Source: Novosphingobium sp. KA1
Lineage (GTDB): Bacteria; Pseudomonadota; Alphaproteobacteria; Sphingomonadales; Sphingomonadaceae
Reading direction: 5' to 3'
Assembly: GCF_017309955.1 (NCBI RefSeq)
Contig: NZ_CP021249.1
Span: 190,798-254,797, forward strand
Length of the DNA stretch: 64,000 nucleotides
Part shown: piece after piece, positions 40,547 through 49,615 of the stretch
Layout of the letters: each line of letters begins with the position of its first letter
Numbering within the stretch: the stretch's first letter is position 1
The notes under the pieces: model-generated
The model's input: only the letters and a program-made list of their open reading frames with translations
Told to the model about the DNA's origin: nothing
Databases searched by the model: none
Translations under genes and position numbers: made by a program

Positions 40547-41908
40547 ATGAGTTTAAACCAAGCCTTGCACGAGGCTGTCGATTGGCGGAACGGGCGGATC
40601 GCCGCAGGCGTCAATTTTGATGAACAGTTGTACCGCACAGAGCGCCGCAAGGTCTTCGACCGCGCGTGGCTGGTCGTCGGCCACGAACAGATGATTCCCC
40701 GCCCAGGGGATTACGTGTCGAGCTATATGGGTGAAGTGCCGGTCATCGTCGTGCGCGACAGCGGCAGCCAAGTTCGTGTACTTGTCAACCGATGCCCTCA
40801 CCGCGGCAACCAGATTTGCGTACACGATCGCGGAAAGACTAAAGGCTTCACTTGCTCGTATCATGGGTGGAGCTTTTCGCTAGACGGCACTCTGGTCGGC
40901 GCGCCCATGGAAAAGGCGCTTTACGGCAGAGAGCTCGATAAGGCGCAGTGGAGCGTGGAGCGCGTGAAGAACGTGGCGAGTTTTCATGGTCTCATTTTCG
41001 CATCATTCGATCCGGATGCCCCTCCGCTCGAGCAGTGGCTTGACGAGGATACGCGATGGTGGCTCGAGAACTTCGTACTTGCCCTGCCATTGGGGGGGCT
41101 TGAAGTTCTTCACGGATTCCACCGCAACAGTGCCAAGGGTAACTGGAAGATTGTTGCCGAGAATTTCATCGGCGACAACTATCATTTCTTTGCCGCAACG
41201 CACCATTCGTATTTCTCGGCCGTCAATGCATTCCAGAATGCGGGCGAACTCATTCCCATCGTAACCTATCCCGACGTGGCGAGGGCGGGTGTCACGCTTC
41301 GCGAACTCAGTTGCGGCGGAAACGGCAGGGCGACCTTGCTCGGGCTGGGCCTGGTGTCGATCGAAGACGATGTACTGCATGAGCAGGATCTCGCCGATGC
41401 CAAAAGGCTGGGCAGGGAAGCTGTCGAATGGGTTGAATACCGGCACCGGCGGTTGTCCGAAGTCCTCGCCGGCAGGCCGCGGAAGCCATTCGGTTTTATG
41501 AACGGCCTGCTGTTCCCAAACCTTGGCCTCATGGGCAATTATTCGCCCATGCTTGGCCGGCACTTCCACCTGTTTCATCCCAGGGGCGTTCTGGAACATG
41601 AGTCCTGGCAATGGACGATGGTGGAGAAGGATGCTCCGCAGTCGGTCAAGGATATTGCGGTGCAGCGTGTGTACCAAGGGCAATACATGGCTGGCCTTCT
41701 GGCGCCCGACGACATCGAGAACTTCGAACGCATCGTGGATGCCGGCCGCCCTGAACGGAGCTGGAGCCGTCCGATGAACTACGGGTTGCAGCTCGATCGG
41801 GAGGTGGAAGGTGAAAGCGGACTTCCCGGCCGCCTGGGGCCGAACCCCAACGAGATGAATCAGCGGCAGTTCTACCGCTGCTGGCTTCAGATGATGGAGG
41901 CAGCGTAG
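40547..41908 (+). CDS. Aromatic ring-hydroxylating dioxygenase, alpha subunit
   Basis: 453 residues. Rieske centre C83/H85 (CPHRGNQ) and C103/H106 (CSYHGW), followed by the catalytic iron site in AENFIGDNYHFFAATHHS near 202-219. It belongs to the alpha subunits that pair with a beta subunit and a ferredoxin, unlike the phthalate-type oxygenase at 23163. It would add O2 to an aromatic ring to form a cis-dihydrodiol. First gene of a seven- or eight-gene operon; the substrate cannot be read from sequence. Confidence 0.88.
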   Translation: MSLNQALHEAVDWRNGRIAAGVNFDEQLYRTERRKVFDRAWLVVGHEQMIPRPGDYVSSYMGEVPVIVVRDSGSQVRVLVNRCPHRGNQICVHDRGKTKGFTCSYHGWSFSLDGTLVGAPMEKALYGRELDKAQWSVERVKNVASFHGLIFASFDPDAPPLEQWLDEDTRWWLENFVLALPLGGLEVLHGFHRNSAKGNWKIVAENFIGDNYHFFAATHHSYFSAVNAFQNAGELIPIVTYPDVARAGVTLRELSCGGNGRATLLGLGLVSIEDDVLHEQDLADAKRLGREAVEWVEYRHRRLSEVLAGRPRKPFGFMNGLLFPNLGLMGNYSPMLGRHFHLFHPRGVLEHESWQWTMVEKDAPQSVKDIAVQRVYQGQYMAGLLAPDDIENFERIVDAGRPERSWSRPMNYGLQLDREVEGESGLPGRLGPNPNEMNQRQFYRCWLQMMEAA

Positions 41909-41912
41909 TCTT

Positions 41913-42398
41913 ATGACGGATTGGAATACATATAGAGAGATCGAGGACCTGCTCTTCCGGGAGGCCCACCTGCTCGATGAGCGACGGTTCCACGAGTGGC
42001 TCGATCTCTTTGCCGATGACGCAATCTACATCTTGCCATTACGCGAGAATCTGCAGGGCGATGTTCCGCCCGCCGGGCATCCGGTCATCAAGGACGACAA
42101 GGACATGCTGAGAGCGCGGGTCCATGCGCTCCATAGCGGACATACAAATGCCGAAACACCGCCGTCGATGACATGCCACATGGTGGCGAACGTCGTGGTG
42201 GATGAGGTTTCGCAAGGCGAAGCGGCGGTACGCAGCGCTTTCATGATCCGGCAGGTCAGAAAGCAGCATGACGAAGCCTGGTGGACAGGTCGTAGACATG
42301 ACGCGCTGCGTCTCGAAAGTGGGGGATGGAAGATCTTCAGGCGCGAGGTACTGCTCGATGCCACGATCCTGCCTCGCGGTATCCATATCTTTTTCTGA
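41913..42398 (+). CDS. Ring-hydroxylating dioxygenase, beta subunit
   Basis: 161 residues of the SnoaL-like beta subunit fold: IEDLLFREAHLLDERRFHEWLDLF, DDAIYILPL, and a C-terminal WKIFRREVLLDATIL strand. It has a structural role in the alpha3beta3 enzyme. Starts 5 bp after the alpha stop; length is normal for the family. Confidence 0.88.
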   Translation: MTDWNTYREIEDLLFREAHLLDERRFHEWLDLFADDAIYILPLRENLQGDVPPAGHPVIKDDKDMLRARVHALHSGHTNAETPPSMTCHMVANVVVDEVSQGEAAVRSAFMIRQVRKQHDEAWWTGRRHDALRLESGGWKIFRREVLLDATILPRGIHIFF

Positions 42399-42462
42399 AT
42401 ATTCCGGCAGCCGGGAAGCCATCCTTGTGCCGATGAACGACAATTCCTTGGGAGAACGCGCA

Positions 42463-43293
42463 ATGACCAGTGTTGATCCGGCGGCGACCGGAAAGATCGT
42501 CAAGGCCGGCGACTATAACGTGCACTATCACGAAGCTGGCGAAGGGCCGCCGGTCATAATGCTCCATGGTGGTGGGCCGGGGGCGACCGGATGGTCGAAT
42601 TTCGCAGGGAACCTCCCGGCCTTCGCGAAATCGCACAGGACTCTCCTGGTCGACATGCTCGGTTTCGGCAAGTCGGCATCGGCTGTCTACGATAAAGAGG
42701 CCGCCACGACCGTGCGAGCGCGCGCCTTGCGCGATCTGATGGACGTACTCGGCATTGAGCGGACCAGCTTTGTCGGAAATTCGATGGGAGGAACGGTCGC
42801 TTCGGCGTTTGCCGTGGATTACCCTGATCGCGTCGACAAACTGGTGTTGATCGGCGCTTCTGGGATGTCGCGCACGTTGCTCGCGCCTCAACCGACCGAG
42901 GGACATCGCAGAATCACCGAGGCGGTGAACGATCCCACCGTCGAAACCATGCAGGCCCTGATCAATGTTATGCTTTACGATCCCAGCATCGTTTCGAAGG
43001 AAATGATCGAGGATCGGGTCGCCGCGGCAAGGAACGCGGCACACAGGGATGCCGCGGCGCGGTCGACCGCGCCCTGGCGCGACCAGTCGCAGGAGTTTGC
43101 GAGGATAAAGGCCAAGACGCTCATTACGTGGGGGAGGGAAGACCGTGTAAACCCCCTTGAAATAGGTCTGTTCCTGTTCCGCGAGATACCCGAATCCAGA
43201 ATGTACATTTTCAAGTATTGTGGACATTGGGCCCAAATAGAACATCGGGACGAATTCAACCGCGTTGCGCTGGACTTTCTTGGGAGCGATTGA
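42463..43293 (+). CDS. Alpha/beta hydrolase, meta-cleavage product (C-C) hydrolase type
   Basis: 276 residues from the ATG with GGGAG 8 nt upstream. Oxyanion motif HGGGPG at 35-40, nucleophile S107 in GNSMGG, D227 in GREDRVNP and H255 in CGHWAQIEH: the full triad of the BphD/MhpC/HsaD family. It would split the ring-fission product made by the extradiol dioxygenase two genes downstream into a carboxylic acid and a dienoate. Confidence 0.87.
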   Translation: MTSVDPAATGKIVKAGDYNVHYHEAGEGPPVIMLHGGGPGATGWSNFAGNLPAFAKSHRTLLVDMLGFGKSASAVYDKEAATTVRARALRDLMDVLGIERTSFVGNSMGGTVASAFAVDYPDRVDKLVLIGASGMSRTLLAPQPTEGHRRITEAVNDPTVETMQALINVMLYDPSIVSKEMIEDRVAAARNAAHRDAAARSTAPWRDQSQEFARIKAKTLITWGREDRVNPLEIGLFLFREIPESRMYIFKYCGHWAQIEHRDEFNRVALDFLGSD

Positions 43294-43623
43294 ATGTCCT
43301 GTAGCCTGGAGGTGCGTGTCTGCTCCGTGAATGATGTTCCCGAGGACGGTGGGATCGGATTCGATCTTGAAGGGCTTCCGGAGTCGATTGCGATTTTCAA
43401 GCATCAGGGGGAATATTTCGCTGTTGCTGAAATGTGCACTCATGGCGATTTCTCGCTTGTCGGAGGCGAAATCGAGGACTGCCAGGTGGAGTGTCCCATG
43501 CATTTCGCACGTTTCGACCTTCGCACGGGCGCTTGTACATTCCCTGCCTATGTCCCGTTGAGGACTTATCCGATCAGAGTGGAGGGGGGAGAGATATTCG
43601 TCGATCCCTCGCCGAACGTCTAA
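43294..43623 (+). CDS. Rieske-type ferredoxin of the dioxygenase
   Basis: 109 residues with C48/H50 (CTHG) and C67/H70 (CPMH), the [2Fe-2S] ligands. It carries electrons from a reductase to the alpha subunit. The start directly follows the stop of the hydrolase gene. No reductase gene is seen nearby. Confidence 0.9.
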   Translation: MSCSLEVRVCSVNDVPEDGGIGFDLEGLPESIAIFKHQGEYFAVAEMCTHGDFSLVGGEIEDCQVECPMHFARFDLRTGACTFPAYVPLRTYPIRVEGGEIFVDPSPNV

Positions 43624-43644
43624 CCATCACACCTAGGATGCACC

Positions 43645-44583
43645 ATGTTTGTTCTTGGGATCGCCTGCTCACATGCCCCAACGCTGCTGCTTCCCACCGA
43701 CATGTGGGAGGAGACATATCGGGCGATGGCGGGTGATGTTCCGCAGCCGAACGCTGCAAGCTCCGAAGACAAGCGGACCTTGGAGGATACCAGGCTGCGC
43801 CTCGATTCAGGGATCGAGAAAATGAAGCAGATGCTGACTCGGTCGAGACCGGATGCAATAGTCATTATCGGTGACGATCAGCGCGAGGTGTTCCCATCAT
43901 GGCTGAATCCGGCATTGGCGGTATTCTGTGGCGAGGAAATAAGCGGACACACGCTCCATAATTACCGGAATAGACCGGGCATCAACCAGAAGATCAACCT
44001 GGCCGGCTCCCCCAAGTTGGGCCGGGACATCGTTTCGGGCCTGATCGAGCGCGGGTTCGATCCCTTGGCCCTAGCCAAATTTGGGCTGTCGGGCGAGGAA
44101 TACGAAATCGGGCACGCATTCGCGCGCCCAGCCCATTTTCTCGGACTGGCCGAATTGGGTGTCCCAGTCGTGCCCCTGTTTCTGAACATGTATTACGACC
44201 CGCTTCCCAGCGGCCAGCGCTGCTACGATATGGGTGCTGCCTTGCGCGAAATCATCGACGACCAGTCGCAGCGGATCGCGGTAGTCGCATCCGGCGGGTT
44301 GTCGCACGATCCGCTAGGTCAGCGGGCGGGCTGGATAGATCAGCGTCTGGACCGGTGGGTGCTCGATCGGGTCGCCAGCGGCGATGGTCATGCGTTGACC
44401 TCGTTGTACACATTCGAATCCGATACCCTCGTTGGAGGCACCGGCGAAATCCGGTCATGGATTGCCATGGCAGGAGCCGTCGGCGCGTTGCCCGCCGAAG
44501 TCATTGATTACGTCCCGCTGCATCACGCGGTGACGGGACTCGGGTTTGCTGTGTGGGCGCCACATGAACCTTCCTACAATTGA
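43645..44583 (+). CDS. LigB-family extradiol dioxygenase
   Basis: 312 residues. H10 in IACSHAPTLL and the later IVIIGDDQREVF and ASGGLSHDP are the iron-site and active-site motifs of class III extradiol enzymes, closest in layout to the single-chain MhpB type (2,3-dihydroxyphenylpropionate 1,2-dioxygenase). It opens a catechol ring next to the hydroxyls. Pairing with an MhpC-like hydrolase in the same operon supports a side-chain-bearing catechol as substrate. Confidence 0.85.
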   Translation: MFVLGIACSHAPTLLLPTDMWEETYRAMAGDVPQPNAASSEDKRTLEDTRLRLDSGIEKMKQMLTRSRPDAIVIIGDDQREVFPSWLNPALAVFCGEEISGHTLHNYRNRPGINQKINLAGSPKLGRDIVSGLIERGFDPLALAKFGLSGEEYEIGHAFARPAHFLGLAELGVPVVPLFLNMYYDPLPSGQRCYDMGAALREIIDDQSQRIAVVASGGLSHDPLGQRAGWIDQRLDRWVLDRVASGDGHALTSLYTFESDTLVGGTGEIRSWIAMAGAVGALPAEVIDYVPLHHAVTGLGFAVWAPHEPSYN

Positions 44584-44607
44584 AACTTTCAAATTCTGGA
44601 GTGCACT

Positions 44608-45666
44608 ATGTCAACGAATCAAGCATCGAAGCCGGCCGGCTCGCAGGCAAGGGCGCGACAGGACCGCATGGTGGAACGCGCCTTGCGCGAATGGGGCGGG
44701 CAGGTCGATGGGAAGGTGGCCGTCGTCACAGGGGGCGCTCGCGGTCTTGGAGAGGTCATGGGCCGTGCCTTGTCGCGGGTGGGGGCAAAGGTGGTCGCCA
44801 TCGACAAGAGCTGGGCCGGGGCAGACGCGTTGCGTCAGTCGTTGGAGGCGGGCGGCGGGCTCGCCGTCCAGGCTGACATCACAAGCGATGCAAGCCTGGA
44901 CGCGGCCTATGGGCAGGTCATGGAAAAGTACGGCACCGTCGACATCCTGATCAACAACGCCGCCTTGGTCTCGGAGACGCTGTTTCCGCCGACGGGGCAT
45001 CGCGACACTCTCGATACGACGGATGAGGACTGGGAGGCGATGTTCCGCGTGAACGTCTTCGGAACGGTCAAAGTGACCCGCCGCTTCGTCGTGCCGATGC
45101 GCGAAAAGCGACAGGGCAGTATCATCAACGTCGTAAGCAGCGGTGTCTTGGCGGTCGCCAACGGCGGGGCCTACTTCGGAGCCCGGCCTTGGACCGCCGA
45201 AATGCCCTACCAGGCCACGAAGGCCGCGGTCACCGTATTCGGGTTCTATCTTGGAGAGGAACTGCAGAAGGAAGGCATTGCGGTGAATTCCATCATGCCT
45301 GGTCATACACGCACTTCATGGTTTGATACCACGGCAAGAGCCTTCAACGAAGGCGGGATAGTCTATTTCAATCGTCCCGTTGTGTCCGAGCACCTGCTTC
45401 CGCTCACCCTGTTTCTTTCGACGCAAAGCGCCGAAGGCGCGACAGGGCGACTCTATTTCGCGCCGGAATGGAACTACGATTACGGTTACGGAGATTACGC
45501 CGCATGGCAGGACCAGGAATTGCCCGGCGACATGGAAGCGATGTACGGCGGCCTCGAGGCCGCGACGCCGCCCTTCGGCAGATCGGGTGTATCGCAGCTT
45601 TCCTTCGATGCCCAGAGCGCGCTGTTCGTGGCAGGGCTGGGGGGCTTGAAAAAGCACGATGGTTAG
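44608..45666 (+). CDS. SDR oxidoreductase, probable cis-dihydrodiol dehydrogenase
   Basis: 352 residues, longer than usual (about 35 extra N-terminal and 60 C-terminal residues). NAD motif TGGARGLG at 41-48, NNAA at 116-119, catalytic S177/S178, Y201 and K205 (YQATK). GGAG lies before the ATG. Within this operon the obvious role is re-aromatisation of the dihydrodiol to a catechol. The longer C-terminus (rich in Tyr and Asp) is unlike classic BphB. Confidence 0.82.
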   Translation: MSTNQASKPAGSQARARQDRMVERALREWGGQVDGKVAVVTGGARGLGEVMGRALSRVGAKVVAIDKSWAGADALRQSLEAGGGLAVQADITSDASLDAAYGQVMEKYGTVDILINNAALVSETLFPPTGHRDTLDTTDEDWEAMFRVNVFGTVKVTRRFVVPMREKRQGSIINVVSSGVLAVANGGAYFGARPWTAEMPYQATKAAVTVFGFYLGEELQKEGIAVNSIMPGHTRTSWFDTTARAFNEGGIVYFNRPVVSEHLLPLTLFLSTQSAEGATGRLYFAPEWNYDYGYGDYAAWQDQELPGDMEAMYGGLEAATPPFGRSGVSQLSFDAQSALFVAGLGGLKKHDG

Positions 45667-45789
45667 GCCGGTCAATAGACTGGGGCCATACCCGGGAACT
45701 TCGCTTCGCTGCGCAGCGCCCGGACCCTTCGATTGCCGGCTCTGTCATGGTCGGCGCCACGGGGGCGCTTGGATGAAAGGAAGAAGCTC

Positions 45790-46167
45790 ATGCCGATAGC
45801 TAAATTCGAAAATGTCGTACCTTCGATGTCTTTTCTGGAGCAGCAAGAGATCGACGCGAATGGTCCTGTGGTCCTGCTGAATACATTCACGGTCCCACTC
45901 GAACAAGTTGATGCAATGCTCGAAAATTGGCGCGAGGATGCCCTGATCATGAAGCGGCAGCCGGGGTTTATTTCGGCGCAGCTTCATTGTGGCGTCGGTG
46001 CTCCCAATGTTATTGTCAACTATGCCGTGTTTGAGTCCATGGATGCCTACCGCGCGGCGTTCAGGAACCCCGAATTCCAGGCCACAATCGCCAAGAGCCC
46101 GGAAGGCGCTGTAATGAGCCCTGTGTTGCTGCAAAAGCTGGCGGTTGAAGGGGTTTGCGTCGTTTAG
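45790..46167 (+). CDS. ABM-domain protein (antibiotic biosynthesis monooxygenase fold)
   Basis: 125 residues from the ATG with AAGGAAG upstream. The ferredoxin-like ABM fold is seen in VVLLNTFTVPLEQVDAML, MKRQPGFISAQLH and NYAVFESMDAYRAAF. Such small proteins are heme- or cofactor-free oxygenases, or stress-type accessory proteins in aromatic operons. It lies 123 bp after the SDR gene and just before the TonB receptor, on the same strand. Confidence 0.75.
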   Translation: MPIAKFENVVPSMSFLEQQEIDANGPVVLLNTFTVPLEQVDAMLENWREDALIMKRQPGFISAQLHCGVGAPNVIVNYAVFESMDAYRAAFRNPEFQATIAKSPEGAVMSPVLLQKLAVEGVCVV

Positions 46168-46243
46168 GAATTGTCAGAAAGGGCCGGTAATTGGGTTCTA
46201 TACCTTGTTGCGGCGGCAAGTTGAGAATGGGGAGGAGGATAGT

Positions 46244-48496
46244 ATGAAGCGAATTTCGGCATTGATGGTGGGAGTCGCGCTGGCTGGGCTTTGTGGTTCG
46301 GCTTCGGCGTTTGCGCAGGATGCTGCGGGCCAGCGGGGGGCGGAGGCTTCGGGTGACGAGGATGGCGGCGACATCGTCGTCACGGCACGCAAGCGCAGCG
46401 AACTGCTTCAGAATGTTCCGATTGCGGTATCGGCGATCACCGAGGAGACGGCGGCACGCAGCGGCGTGACGGGGATCGAGGCGGTGACGTTTTCGACGCC
46501 GAACCTGCAGTTCAACCGCGAGATTTCGCAGGGCGCGACCCCGTTCCTGCGCGGGGTGGGTTCTCCCCAGGCCTCGGCCGGCGGCGAGTCGCCGGTGGCG
46601 GTCTATATCGACGATGTCTATATCGGTTCGCCCAACGGCAACATGTTTGAGTTCAACAATATTGCCTCGGTCCAGGTGCTCAAGGGGCCGCAGGGCACGC
46701 TGTTCGGGCGCAATGCCACAGGCGGCGTGATCCAGGTGCAAACCAAGGCGCCTTCGTTCGATCCGGCCATGGAGATCAGGGCCGGCTACGGCAATTACGA
46801 CACCTATTCGGGCGCTGTCTATGCGACGGCGGGCCTCGGCGAAAATGTCGCGTTCAACATCGCAGCCTCGGGCAGCAAGCAGAATGATGGTTGGGGCCGT
46901 TCGCTGATAACGGGCCGCGAGATCCATAAGGGCTGGGACTGGAACGTTCGCGGCAAGCTGCTGTTCCAGGCCGGCGAGAACACTGAGCTGACGCTCAGCG
47001 GTGACTACGGCAAGCAGAGTTCGGACATCGGTTCGAACGCCACCGTTTATCCTGGCTCGGTTGCTTTGTCCGGTCCTACTTTCCAGGGCCGCAACACGCA
47101 GACGGCGGGACTCGATTTCGCCGACGTGAAGCAAGGCGGTGTCAGCCTCAAGATCGACCACGAAGCGTCCTTCGCCGATCTGGTGAGCATCACGGCGTAC
47201 CGCTACACCAAGGTTGCGTTCGATCTCGACCAGGATCTCGGTATGGCGCCGCTGGTCCAGGTGGGTACCGTGGTCACGCCGACTAAGACCTTCACCCAGG
47301 AACTGCAGATCGTCTCGAAGCCCGACAGCCCGATCAAGTGGATTGTCGGCCTCTACTACCTGCACACCAAGACGGGTTACGATCCGAGCCGTTCCTCCGG
47401 TGTGTTCATCGTCGGTCCCTATGCCGGCGTGGGCGTTACCAATTCCGTCTCGCTTTTCGACACGCAGAAGCTGAACTCCTACTCGGCGTTCGGCGAGGCG
47501 ACCGTGCCGGTCCTTTCGGATACCAACCTGACGGTTGGCCTGCGCTACACCCGCGACGTCTACGATCTGCAGGTTGATGGCCGCGTCGGTGACGACACGT
47601 TCACGATCCCGGACGCGCGCGGCGCGCCGTTCGCAAAGCACGACGTGTTCCCGAAGCTGACCTATCGGGCGATTCTGGATCACAAGTTCACCCCCGACAT
47701 CATGGCCTACGCCTCCTACAGCCGGGGTTTCCGCAGCGGCGGCTATCAGCTCGCCTTCCCCGGTACCTCGGTGGCGCCGGCTGCGGTGGTCAAGCCCGAA
47801 GTGCTGGATGCCTTCGAAGTCGGCCTCAAGACCCAGTTCTTCAATGGGGCGCTTACGCTCAATGGCGCGGCATTCTATTATGACTACAAGAACATGGCGA
47901 TCAGCTTCGTCCAGCCCGGCGGCAACCTCATCGAGAACGCGGCCGCCGCCCGGATCAAGGGCCTGGACATCGACTTCATCGCGAACCCGGTCAAGGGGCT
48001 GCGGATCAGTGGCGGCATCGGCATCCTCGATGGGGAATACACCGACTTCCCCAATGGCCCGATCCTGCTTCCGCTCACCACGCCGACGCCCGCCAATTGC
48101 TTTGCGCCACCGCCGCAGCAAGTCGCGGGCGGCAACCTGGTCTGCTCGGGCAATCTGAGCGGCAAGACGACGATCAGGACACCTAAGTTCACCCTGACGC
48201 TGGCTCCCAGCTACACGTTCGAGACGGGGATAGGTTCGTTCACGATCGGGGCCAACTACTACCACAACTCGGGCTTCTTCTGGGAGGTGAGCAACCGCAC
48301 CTCGCAGGCGGCCTACGATGTCATCAACGGCTCGCTCTCCTGGAAATCGCCGAGCGATTCCTTCGAGATCCGCCTGTGGGGCAAGAACCTGACCGACAAG
48401 TACTACGCGGTCTATTCCAGCCCCACCCAGCTCAACGACTTGCTCGCCCCCGCAGCACCCCGGACCTATGGCGTAACCGCTACCGTCAGGTTCTGA
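46244..48496 (+). CDS. TonB-dependent receptor
   Basis: 750 residues from the ATG with GGAGGA upstream. Signal peptide to about residue 24 (ending SASAFAQ), then DIVVTARKRSELLQNVPIAVSAIT, the plug domain with LKGPQGTLFGRNATGGVI near 145-165, and the beta barrel ending in VTATVRF. Sphingomonads use such receptors for uptake of aromatics. It is intact, in contrast to the one at 34320, and appears to be the uptake gene of this operon. Confidence 0.9.
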   Translation: MKRISALMVGVALAGLCGSASAFAQDAAGQRGAEASGDEDGGDIVVTARKRSELLQNVPIAVSAITEETAARSGVTGIEAVTFSTPNLQFNREISQGATPFLRGVGSPQASAGGESPVAVYIDDVYIGSPNGNMFEFNNIASVQVLKGPQGTLFGRNATGGVIQVQTKAPSFDPAMEIRAGYGNYDTYSGAVYATAGLGENVAFNIAASGSKQNDGWGRSLITGREIHKGWDWNVRGKLLFQAGENTELTLSGDYGKQSSDIGSNATVYPGSVALSGPTFQGRNTQTAGLDFADVKQGGVSLKIDHEASFADLVSITAYRYTKVAFDLDQDLGMAPLVQVGTVVTPTKTFTQELQIVSKPDSPIKWIVGLYYLHTKTGYDPSRSSGVFIVGPYAGVGVTNSVSLFDTQKLNSYSAFGEATVPVLSDTNLTVGLRYTRDVYDLQVDGRVGDDTFTIPDARGAPFAKHDVFPKLTYRAILDHKFTPDIMAYASYSRGFRSGGYQLAFPGTSVAPAAVVKPEVLDAFEVGLKTQFFNGALTLNGAAFYYDYKNMAISFVQPGGNLIENAAAARIKGLDIDFIANPVKGLRISGGIGILDGEYTDFPNGPILLPLTTPTPANCFAPPPQQVAGGNLVCSGNLSGKTTIRTPKFTLTLAPSYTFETGIGSFTIGANYYHNSGFFWEVSNRTSQAAYDVINGSLSWKSPSDSFEIRLWGKNLTDKYYAVYSSPTQLNDLLAPAAPRTYGVTATVRF

Positions 48497-48631
48497 GCAA
48501 GGAAAAATCAGGCTGGCATCGATTGTAAATGCAGTGGCCAGGTGAAAGAGGTCAACTGGTCACTGCCATTTGGACGCGAGCAAACCAAAGTGGCCCGCTC
48601 GGTTCCGCAACGCCAATTGGCTATATGCGAC

Positions 48632-49507
48632 CTATCTTGCGTTTCTGATATGGCGTACAAATAGCTCGGCTGGCGGTGCGAGTGCCCGGCGCGCCGACCA
48701 ATACATCCAGATGGGTGTCATGATGGGGCCGCGTTCGTCGCATAGTACTGGCCAGGTCGAATCGGCGTTGCTCTGGATGATGTCGTCTCCCACAATGCCC
48801 ACTCCCAAGCCGGCGCGTGCCATCGACACAGTTGTCGAGATGTTGACGGATTCGTGGACGATATCCAATCCGAGCCCGAGTTCACGCAGCGTCGGCTCCA
48901 GAAGCCGCCGCGAAAGACTAAGCGGACCACCGGTGACGACGGGAACATTGGCGAGATCGGACACCAATATTTTCTTCCGGTGACGCCAGGGGTGATCGTC
49001 TGAAGTAACCACGATGATTCGTGCTTCGCCAAGTTGCTTGCCGACAAGGTTGGGATCAGCCTGAACGAGCGACGTGAGAAAATCGACCTCGCCAAGCACC
49101 AGCGCTTCCGTGCGCGGCAACTCGGAAAGTTCGTGGAGCGCGACGTGGACTTGGGGGTGTTCGCGGCGAAATCCGCCTATCAGCGGCATCAGAAACTTGG
49201 GTATATGGGGATAGGCACATGCGATCGTGACCAATCCAGCCCGGCCGACCGAAAGTTCGCGGCCCATCACGAGAAATTTCTCGGCCCGCGAAAGCAGCTG
49301 CTCGGCCTGCGGGAGCAGTAAGGAGCCGGAACTGGTAAGCCGCACTCGCCGCCCGAACCGTTCGAACAGTGCAACGCCGAGATTTTCCTCGAGCGCTTTC
49401 GTTTGCCGCCAGAGCGAAGGTTGGGCAACGTCAAGCTCGGACGCCGCCCGGGTGAACGAGCCGAATTGCGCGACGGCAACGAAGTAGCGGAGTTGCTGCA
49501 GATCCAT
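48632..49507 (-). CDS. LysR-family transcriptional regulator
   Basis: 291 residues. N-terminal winged HTH (LQQLRYFVAVAQFGSFTRAASELDVAQPSLWRQ) and a two-lobe effector domain. Divergent from the aldehyde dehydrogenase gene with a 108-bp AT-rich gap, the classic place for a LysR binding site. Probably controls the aldehyde dehydrogenase and ThDP enzyme genes, perhaps also the dioxygenase operon. Confidence 0.88.
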   Translation of the reverse strand: MDLQQLRYFVAVAQFGSFTRAASELDVAQPSLWRQTKALEENLGVALFERFGRRVRLTSSGSLLLPQAEQLLSRAEKFLVMGRELSVGRAGLVTIACAYPHIPKFLMPLIGGFRREHPQVHVALHELSELPRTEALVLGEVDFLTSLVQADPNLVGKQLGEARIIVVTSDDHPWRHRKKILVSDLANVPVVTGGPLSLSRRLLEPTLRELGLGLDIVHESVNISTTVSMARAGLGVGIVGDDIIQSNADSTWPVLCDERGPIMTPIWMYWSARRALAPPAELFVRHIRNAR

Positions 49508-49615
49508 TTATATTCCGAGAGCATTGTTTTCATTCAATCAATGCTATGGACGAATTATCTGGCGCCGCATAGACAGAATCTCGTTTGACCGTTCACAAGC
49601 GGTCAACGAGCGTGG

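Noticed and set aside
46061..48265. 734-codon open frame antisense to the TonB receptor
   Set aside because: It lies wholly over a receptor with signal peptide, plug and barrel motifs; the antisense product is a low-complexity Arg/Asp/Val-rich sequence typical of GC-rich shadow frames.
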